Below are positions 58,941 to 64,000 of a stretch of DNA of 64,000 nt, one piece after another (position 1 is the first letter of the stretch; every line of letters starts with the position of its first letter). The notes below the pieces were generated by a model. It made no database searches, was not told the DNA's origin, and saw nothing but the letters and a program-made list of their open reading frames with translations. The stretch lies in the NCBI RefSeq assembly GCF_001552135.1, contig NZ_BCQP01000049.1, positions 1-64,000 on the forward strand, in the 5' to 3' direction. The position numbers were made by a program, and so were the translations under genes. The DNA is from Actinomadura chibensis NBRC 106107. Its GTDB lineage: Bacteria > Actinomycetota > Actinomycetes > Streptosporangiales > Streptosporangiaceae.

Positions 58941-59785
58941 GTACGGAAACGGACGTGCTGGCCAGGACGCAACTGCGCGGCGTCGTTGACGGCGGATGAC
59001 GCCAGTACGGCGACCACCGGGTAGCCGCCGGTCGTCGGATGGTCGGCCAAGAAGATGATGGGCAGCCCGTTGGGCGGCACCTGGAGCGACCCGGTGACCA
59101 TGCCCTCGCTCCCGAGTTCTCCGTCCCGGACACGGGCGAGCGGTGGCCCGTTCAAGCGGACGCCTACGCGATTGCTGTCCGGCGACACCTCAAATGTCGC
59201 GGACGTGAGCGTGGCCAACGCGTCCTCGGTGAACCAGTCGTCGCGCGGTCCGGGCAGGATGCGCAGTACCGGTGTCTCGGCCAGTGGCGGTGTGGGGGCG
59301 ATGTCCACGGCGATATCCGCGAGCCCCTCGGAGGAGCCCAGCGCTAGGCGGTCACCTGGCGAGAGTGGTGCAGGCCCGAGGCCGGACAGAAGGTCGGTCG
59401 AGCGGCTCCCGAGAATCAGCTCTGTCTCGACGCCACCGCGCACAGCGAGATAACTGCGCAGCCCGGACGAAGGCGTACCGAACTCGACCAGCGCACCGTC
59501 CGGAACATGGCAGGGCGCGTTGGTCCCGTATTCGCGTCCGTTGACGCACAGCGGCACTGGCGCGCCAGTGACGGCGATCCAGGCGTGCCCCTGGAAACGC
59601 AGTGCCGCCCCACCGAACGTGAACTCCACGCCCGCCGCGCCCTCGGGATTGCCCACCAGCCGGTTGGCCAAGCGGAGCGCGCGCTCGTCCGCGGCCCCCG
59701 ACCGCGGAACGCCGAGATGCGCATGCCCGGGCCTGCCGAGGTCCTGGACGGTCGCCAGCGGCCCGGACCGGACGACCTCGATCAC
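58937..59785 (-). CDS. pxpC: 5-oxoprolinase subunit C (biotin-dependent carboxyltransferase-like)
   Basis: 282 aa. It begins VIEVVRSGPLATVQDLGRPGHAHLGVPRSGAAD, the signature of the AHS2/PxpC family, and ends with GSLQVPPNGLPIIFLADHPTTGGYPVVAVL. With PxpA and PxpB it hydrolyses 5-oxoproline (pyroglutamate) to glutamate using ATP. Its GTG start (59785) overlaps the pxpB stop (GTGA at 59782-59785), and gene order pxpA-pxpB-pxpC agrees with the known operon. Confidence 0.94.
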   Translation of the reverse strand: MIEVVRSGPLATVQDLGRPGHAHLGVPRSGAADERALRLANRLVGNPEGAAGVEFTFGGAALRFQGHAWIAVTGAPVPLCVNGREYGTNAPCHVPDGALVEFGTPSSGLRSYLAVRGGVETELILGSRSTDLLSGLGPAPLSPGDRLALGSSEGLADIAVDIAPTPPLAETPVLRILPGPRDDWFTEDALATLTSATFEVSPDSNRVGVRLNGPPLARVRDGELGSEGMVTGSLQVPPNGLPIIFLADHPTTGGYPVVAVLASSAVNDAAQLRPGQHVRFRT

Positions 59786-60396
59786 GAGCGCTCCCCGGGT
59801 ACGAACCGCACGCGCGTCCCGGGACGCAGCAGCGAGGGCGGGTCGCGCGTCTCGTCCCACAGCCGCAGGTCCGTCCGTCCGAGCAGGCGCCAGCCGCCCG
59901 GCGACCGGGACGGGTAGACGGCCGCGTACGGACCGGCGATCGCCACCGAACCGGCCGGGACCGACGTCCGCGGCGACGCGCGGCGCGCCACGTGCAACAC
60001 GGGGTCGAGGCCGGTCAGATAGGCGAAACCGGGGGAGAAACCGAGGTAGGCCACCGTGTACGAGGCGGCGGAGTGACGCCGGACGACATCCTCGCGGGAC
60101 AACCCGGTCAGCCGGGCGACCTCGTCCAGGTCCTCCCCGTCGTAGACGACCGGCACCTCCACCGGCTCGGCGTCGTCCGCCGCGTCCGCGGGCAGGGGGA
60201 GTCGCGGGAGCCGCGCGGCGAGCCGGTCCAGGTCGGCGGACGGGTCCGCCATGACCAGGACCGTCCGCTCACCGGGAACGACGTCCACGACACCGGGGAG
60301 GCTCTGGTCGCGCAGGGCGGCGTTGAGGCGGAGCGCGGTGGCGGGATCCTCGGTCTCCACGAGCAGGGCCGCGTCACCCGCCCGGAGCACTCTCAC
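59782..60396 (-). CDS. pxpB: 5-oxoprolinase subunit B (kinase-like)
   Basis: 204 aa of the allophanate hydrolase subunit 1 (AHS1) family. Conserved parts: LRAGDAALLVE, VPVVYDGEDLDEVARLTGLSREDVVRRHSAASYTVAYLGFSPGFAYLTGLD, and RTSVPAGSVAIAGPYAAVYPSRSPGGWRLLG. It is predicted to activate 5-oxoproline together with PxpC. The start GTG 60396 overlaps the pxpA stop (60393-60396), so the three genes are tightly coupled. Confidence 0.94.
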   Translation of the reverse strand: MRVLRAGDAALLVETEDPATALRLNAALRDQSLPGVVDVVPGERTVLVMADPSADLDRLAARLPRLPLPADAADDAEPVEVPVVYDGEDLDEVARLTGLSREDVVRRHSAASYTVAYLGFSPGFAYLTGLDPVLHVARRASPRTSVPAGSVAIAGPYAAVYPSRSPGGWRLLGRTDLRLWDETRDPPSLLRPGTRVRFVPGERS

Positions 60397-61145
60397 GCGA
60401 ACGACTCCAGCGTGACGCCTGCCCCGGACAGGGCCGACCGCACCGACCGTGCCAACTCCACCGCGCCGGGGGTGTCGCCATGCACGCACATGGAGCGCGC
60501 CTTCAACGCGACCTCACCCCCGTCCACCGCCGCGACCGTTCCGTCTACAGCCATCCTGACCGCACGCTGGACGACGGCGTCCGGGTCGTGGATGACCGCT
60601 CCTGGCTCACGGCGGGACACCAGCGCACCGGACGGCGTGTAAGCCCGGTCGGCGAAGCACTCGGCGACCACGGTGAGCCCGTGGGCCGCGTCGTGCACCG
60701 CGGAGCCGGGAAGCGTCAGCAGGGGCAGCGAAGGGTCGTACGCGCGCACGGCGTCTGCCACCGCCCCAGCCTGCCCTGCGTCACGGACCACCCGGTTGTA
60801 GAGCGCCCCATGCGGCTTGACGTAGGCGACCCGTCCGCCCTCCGCCCGGGCGATCCCGTCCAGGGCGGCGATCTGGTACAGGATCTCGGCGGTCAGTTCG
60901 GCTGGGGCGACGTCCATCTCGCGCCTTCCGAACCCCGCCAGGTCCCGGTACGACACCTGCGCGCCGATCGTCACACCGCGTTCCACGGACGCCGCGCACA
61001 CCCGCCGCATGATGAGGGGATCGCCCGCGTGGAACCCGCACGCCACGTTCGCGCTCGTGACGACGTCGAGCAGCGCGAGGTCGTCGCCCAGTTCCCAGAC
61101 GCCGAACCCCTCACCGAGGTCGGCGTTGATGTCCATGATCGCCAT
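60393..61145 (-). CDS. pxpA: 5-oxoprolinase subunit A (LamB/YcsF family)
   Basis: 250 aa. The family opening MDINADLGEGFGVWELGDD is near the N-terminus, followed by ANVACGFHAGDP, VSYRDLAGFGRREM, KPHGALYNRV and FADRAYTPSGALVSR. It is the catalytic cleavage subunit of the bacterial 5-oxoprolinase. ATG 61145 or 61136 are both possible starts. It is the first gene of the pxpABC operon; the upstream gene ends 30 bp before it. Confidence 0.94.
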   Translation of the reverse strand: MAIMDINADLGEGFGVWELGDDLALLDVVTSANVACGFHAGDPLIMRRVCAASVERGVTIGAQVSYRDLAGFGRREMDVAPAELTAEILYQIAALDGIARAEGGRVAYVKPHGALYNRVVRDAGQAGAVADAVRAYDPSLPLLTLPGSAVHDAAHGLTVVAECFADRAYTPSGALVSRREPGAVIHDPDAVVQRAVRMAVDGTVAAVDGGEVALKARSMCVHGDTPGAVELARSVRSALSGAGVTLESFA

Positions 61146-61174
61146 GCCCAAGACCTACCACCGAATCCCGGGAC

Positions 61175-61543
61175 TCAGACGGCCTCTTCGCGCACGTCCT
61201 CGACCTCGTGCCTGGACGCCCACGCCTGGTACACGCCCCGGTCGAACAGTTCCAGGCCCAGTGCCTCGGCCACGGACGCCTCGCCGCCGCTGTACTCCAC
61301 GCGCAGCCAGCCCTCGTGTTCGCCGAGCACCACGAACGGCTCGCCCCGCCAGGTGCAGTGCGTCAGGACGTACCGGAACCGCTCGACCGCCGACCGCGGC
61401 ACCACTTGGACCCACCTGTCCGGCGTTACCTGCCGGAACCCCTCGACCTGGCGCGACGCGTAGAGCCGCACGCAGTCGCCGTCCGGGCTGGCCTCGTACT
61501 CGCCGCCGTGCCAGGCCGCGTAGAAACCGTGCCGGACGCTCAT
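61175..61543 (-). CDS. Hypothetical protein, 122 aa, coupled to the upstream gene
   Basis: I do not recognise a family. The sequence is rich in aromatic residues and acidic at its end (SVRHGFYAAWHGGEYEASPDGD, RFRYVLTHCTWRGEPFVVLGEHEGWLRVEY, EVEDVREEAV). It is soluble and without a signal peptide. The ATG at 61543 overlaps the stop of the preceding gene (ATGA, 61540-61543), so both proteins are probably made in similar amounts. A partner or cognate role for the upstream large protein is an inference. Confidence 0.7.
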   Translation of the reverse strand: MSVRHGFYAAWHGGEYEASPDGDCVRLYASRQVEGFRQVTPDRWVQVVPRSAVERFRYVLTHCTWRGEPFVVLGEHEGWLRVEYSGGEASVAEALGLELFDRGVYQAWASRHEVEDVREEAV

Positions 61544-63288
61544 CCCCGTCCCCCGGGAAGCCGCACGAGCCACCGGCGGAAGTCGGCGTCGTAGGACGCC
61601 ACCAGGGTCTCGGGACCGTTCGCGACGATCCGGTACAGCTCGGCCCCGTGCGGCAGGCGCTGACTCTCGATCCTGAACTCGGGAACGGCGGGTCCGTCAC
61701 CCGGCGTGTGCCCCGACCCGCCGGGCGCACGCCGGAACAACGGCGGCTTCACCGCGGGCCAGCGGATCGCGAAGACCTCCTCGTCCGCGGGCGTGAACGG
61801 CGACCCCTCGTAGAGCAGCCCGAGGCCGTGGATCAGCGCCGCCGGGGTCGTCATCTCGGCGACGTCCCGCAGCCGGTGCACGTACCCGGCGACGAGGTCG
61901 TAGCCGCCTTCCAGGTAGTGCTGCACATGCTCGGGCCGCACCACCTTCTGCATGACCTCGGCCTGGCCCGTGCCTTCCACGGACATGTGCTCTCTGGGGA
62001 ACGGGACCGTCTGCGACCTCGCCGTGGGAGCGTTCCGCTGCCCCTCTGGGGGAGCGGGCGCGTCCGCGACGGCGTCGGGCGCGGTGACGCTCGGCCCGCG
62101 CTCGAGCGTCGGCGTCACCGGCAGCCCCAGCGGGTCGCTCGGCGTCTCGCGCGGCGAGGCCGGCGGAACCGGCGGAACCGGCGGAACCGGCGGCGCGGGC
62201 GGACGCGTGGGCGCCTGTGGGGCGGCGGGGGCGGCGGAGGGTGGCCGAGGTTCGGCCCGCGCGGGAGCGGCGCTCTCCGGCGGACTGGGAGCCTTCCGCG
62301 CGGCGGCGCGGCGCTCGCGGGCGGGCTTGGCACCGCCGCTCCGGCCGCGGGACGGGGCCCGGACCGACGCGCCCGCGACATGGACGTCCGTCGGGACGGG
62401 CGGCGTCGGGGCGCTCGCCGCGCGCGGCTCCGCGGGCTCGAAGAGCGCCTTGGCGTCCAGGAAGGACGCGCTGGGCAGGCCGGGGTTGATCGCGAGCTGC
62501 CAGTCCGGGTGGGGCCACCGCCGGGCCAGCTCCGACAGCGACGCCTCCCGGTGGTGCACCGCCTGCCCCTGCAAGGAGCGGTCCATCGCCTCGGGCGAGG
62601 TGAACGCCAGCACGAACGTCCCGTCTCCGAACCGGGCCGTGGCGAATTGGTGCCCGCCCGCCCCCGGTTCGCCGGGCGCGGGCAGGTACAGGACGGCCCG
62701 CGCCAGCAGTTCGAGGTAGCCGCTCTGGTCGCCGCGCTCCCGGGCCTCGGCGAGCGCGCCCTCCAACGCGGAGCCGGACGGGCGCGCGCGCCGTGCGGCC
62801 GGACGTCCGCCCCCCTCCGGAACGGCGGGCGGGATCCCGAGTCCGGGGAGCGGCAGCGGGCCGCCGTCCGGTCCCGACCGGCTGGCCTGGTAGACGAGCC
62901 CGAGCGGCGACTCGATCCCGTAGGCGTCGCGGAACGCGCCCACCATCTGCCCGGCGAGAAGGGCGCACGTCTCCAGTCGCTCGGCCGCGGCGCGCTGCTC
63001 CGCCGCCGCACGTCCGCCGCGCTCGCGCAGGGGGAACTGGCGCCACCAGTTCCTGCGCTCCTCCTCGTCCGGGGGCTCCCAGCCGAGCGCCCTGAGCCGC
63101 CGCTCCTGCCCCGGGGCGAGCGGCCTGGGCAGGAAGGCGCTGCCGACGGCCTCCGCGTCGAGCAGCCCCTCGGCCCGCATCGCCTGGACGTAGGGCAGCC
63201 CGCTCTGCCCCTGGACGATGACGAACGAATTGACCGGCAGGCGTGAGAGTTCCAATGTCAGCCGCTGGGCGAAGTCGTTCCAGTCCAC
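61540..63288 (-). CDS. Large hypothetical protein with proline-rich centre
   Basis: 582 aa. The N-terminal 75 residues (WNDFAQRLTLELSRLPVNSFVIVQGQSGLPYVQAMR) resemble YbjN/TY-Chap-like domains. A middle domain (about 190-280; ALAEARERGDQSGYLELLARAVLYLPAP, DGTFVLAFTSPEAMDRSL, WQLAINPGLPSASFL) resembles SseB-type domains. Residues about 285-420 are Pro/Ala-rich and low complexity (PPVPPVPPVPPASP). The end HGAELYRIVANG.ETLVASYDADFRRW matches the end of the next gene. Such multidomain proteins are common in actinobacteria near secretion or conflict systems. The assignment is tentative and the function is unknown. Confidence 0.65.
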   Translation of the reverse strand: MDWNDFAQRLTLELSRLPVNSFVIVQGQSGLPYVQAMRAEGLLDAEAVGSAFLPRPLAPGQERRLRALGWEPPDEEERRNWWRQFPLRERGGRAAAEQRAAAERLETCALLAGQMVGAFRDAYGIESPLGLVYQASRSGPDGGPLPLPGLGIPPAVPEGGGRPAARRARPSGSALEGALAEARERGDQSGYLELLARAVLYLPAPGEPGAGGHQFATARFGDGTFVLAFTSPEAMDRSLQGQAVHHREASLSELARRWPHPDWQLAINPGLPSASFLDAKALFEPAEPRAASAPTPPVPTDVHVAGASVRAPSRGRSGGAKPARERRAAARKAPSPPESAAPARAEPRPPSAAPAAPQAPTRPPAPPVPPVPPVPPASPRETPSDPLGLPVTPTLERGPSVTAPDAVADAPAPPEGQRNAPTARSQTVPFPREHMSVEGTGQAEVMQKVVRPEHVQHYLEGGYDLVAGYVHRLRDVAEMTTPAALIHGLGLLYEGSPFTPADEEVFAIRWPAVKPPLFRRAPGGSGHTPGDGPAVPEFRIESQRLPHGAELYRIVANGPETLVASYDADFRRWLVRLPGGRG

Positions 63289-63366
63289 TCGGATCCACTC
63301 TCACGTATGTGGGGGCGGGGATGCCTTACTCGACGGTAGCCGAATCGGCGGCGGGCGAGTGGCGCC
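63289..63366. other. Short spacer between two related genes
   Basis: 78 bases. It contains a possible ribosome site for the 61540-63288 gene and no other feature that I can support. Confidence 0.4.
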
Positions 63367-64000
63367 TCACTCGGATCGCGGAGCGGGAACCGCGTCGGCC
63401 CTCACCGGGGTCCACGCGCCGCCGATCGCGTCGTACACCGCCAGCGGGGTCTCGTCGCCCTCGCCGGACGAGTACCAGAGGCGCGTGCCGTGCGGCGGCC
63501 GCAGCGGAACGCCGGTCGGCTCCTGGGCGGCCCTCGGCCCGTCCGTGGGCGCGCCCAGGGGAGCGGGCTGCCGTTCGGCGGACACCGGCTCGACGGACAC
63601 AGGCTCACTGGGTGCGGGCTCACTGGGCGCGGCTTCGACGGGCGCGGGTTCGACGGGAATGGGCTCGGGTGCCACCCGCTCGGCGGGCCGGGTGTCGGAT
63701 ATCCCGGAATCCAGGGCGGCGTTCAGGTCGGCCGCCGAGTACGGATCGATCGCCGTGTGGGAATCGTCGTGCGCCTCAGTGCTCCGTCCAGCGTGACTTG
63801 CCGCGGAACCGTTCAGGGCACCGCTCGGACGCTTGGGCTCACCGGCGACGGGGTTCGGCCCGGCGAGCGCGGTCGGATCGACCGTCCCGTAGGGATTCGG
63901 GTCGCCCTGCGTGGGCGGAGGCGTCGGGCGCGAGGCTCCGTGCAACTCCCCGTGCAACCGGTCGAGGACGGACGAGTCCAGGAGGACTTCACTGGGGAGC
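63367..64000 (-). CDS. Partial protein, 5' end beyond the window
   Basis: About 211 C-terminal residues are visible and the frame is open to the window's right edge, so the start is missing. The visible part begins SEVLLDSSVLDRLHGELHGA, continues with a long Pro/Glu/Ala-rich region with repeated EPxPVEPAP units, and ends HGTRLWYSSGEGDETPLAVYDAIGGAWTPV. That end is similar to the end of the neighbouring 61540-63288 protein. It may belong to a secreted or toxin-like multidomain protein, but the visible part has no diagnostic domain. Confidence 0.6.
   Translation of the reverse strand, partial: LPSEVLLDSSVLDRLHGELHGASRPTPPPTQGDPNPYGTVDPTALAGPNPVAGEPKRPSGALNGSAASHAGRSTEAHDDSHTAIDPYSAADLNAALDSGISDTRPAERVAPEPIPVEPAPVEAAPSEPAPSEPVSVEPVSAERQPAPLGAPTDGPRAAQEPTGVPLRPPHGTRLWYSSGEGDETPLAVYDAIGGAWTPVRADAVPAPRSE

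Overview
The window is 64 kb of chromosome from a high-GC actinomycete. The third codon position is almost always G or C, GTG and TTG starts are common, and genes are short and closely packed. Several features point to a Thermomonosporaceae-type organism such as Actinomadura: an adjacent FAD oxidoreductase and CFA-type methyltransferase pair of the 10-methyl (tuberculostearic) fatty acid pathway, a B12-dependent class II ribonucleotide reductase behind nrdR, and lexA divergent from a LysM gene. The genus is an inference. I see no phage, insertion sequence, CRISPR array or tRNA gene.

Layout. 1-262 is the end of a ribosomal RNA operon (5S rRNA and its terminator). 270-10,750 holds regulators with clear palindromic operators, a DUF523 gene, a frameshifted remnant of cytochrome oxidase subunit I, an operon of TetR, AurF-like diiron oxygenase and SDR, a MacB/FtsX-type ABC exporter and an alanine-type aminotransferase. 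10,743-18,511 carries a DinG-like helicase, DUF4192, VOC and O-methyltransferase genes and a polysaccharide deacetylase. It also contains about 1 kb of gene-poor DNA made of three diverged copies of a large tandem unit (14,700-15,700). 18,992-21,701 is the tmsA/tmsB-like pair. 21,781-24,285 has a cupin, a second repeat tract and a TetR gene whose ligand domain contains an in-frame 21-bp minisatellite. 24,388-33,525 is mostly oxidative metabolism: DNA ligase, GMC oxidoreductase, epoxide-hydrolase-like enzyme, class III aminotransferase, P450, SDR and two tandem XRE/MmyB regulators. 33,561-36,908 has an acyl-CoA ligase, a secreted AA10 LPMO and a TerB-like protein.

36,909-44,641 is the conserved core: leuS behind a short ORF with three consecutive leucine codons and a terminator (an apparent attenuator), lexA facing a LysM gene across an SOS box, and nrdR-nrdJ. 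44,665-53,295 is a mixed block: DoxX, OsmC, LysR, a fusion of carboxymuconolactone decarboxylase and hydrolase, pirin, lipoate ligase, a TerD-family protein with a proline-rich linker, a nitroreductase-fold protein with the iodotyrosine deiodinase active-site triad, and an HhH endonuclease homologue. 53,369-58,940 has RNase HII, a membrane protein with two CbbX-type AAA domains, an AlkZ-like DNA glycosylase and a histidine phosphatase. 58,937-61,145 is the pxpABC 5-oxoprolinase operon in translationally coupled form. 61,175-64,000 holds three consecutive minus-strand genes of unknown function; two share a similar C-terminal motif, and the last gene is cut by the window edge.

The most unusual items are the leuS attenuator, the nested repeat block at 14.7-15.7 kb, the minisatellite inside a TetR sensor domain, the deiodinase-like protein, the three-frame ctaD remnant, the domain-swapped PcaL-like fusion, and the paired proteins at the right end.
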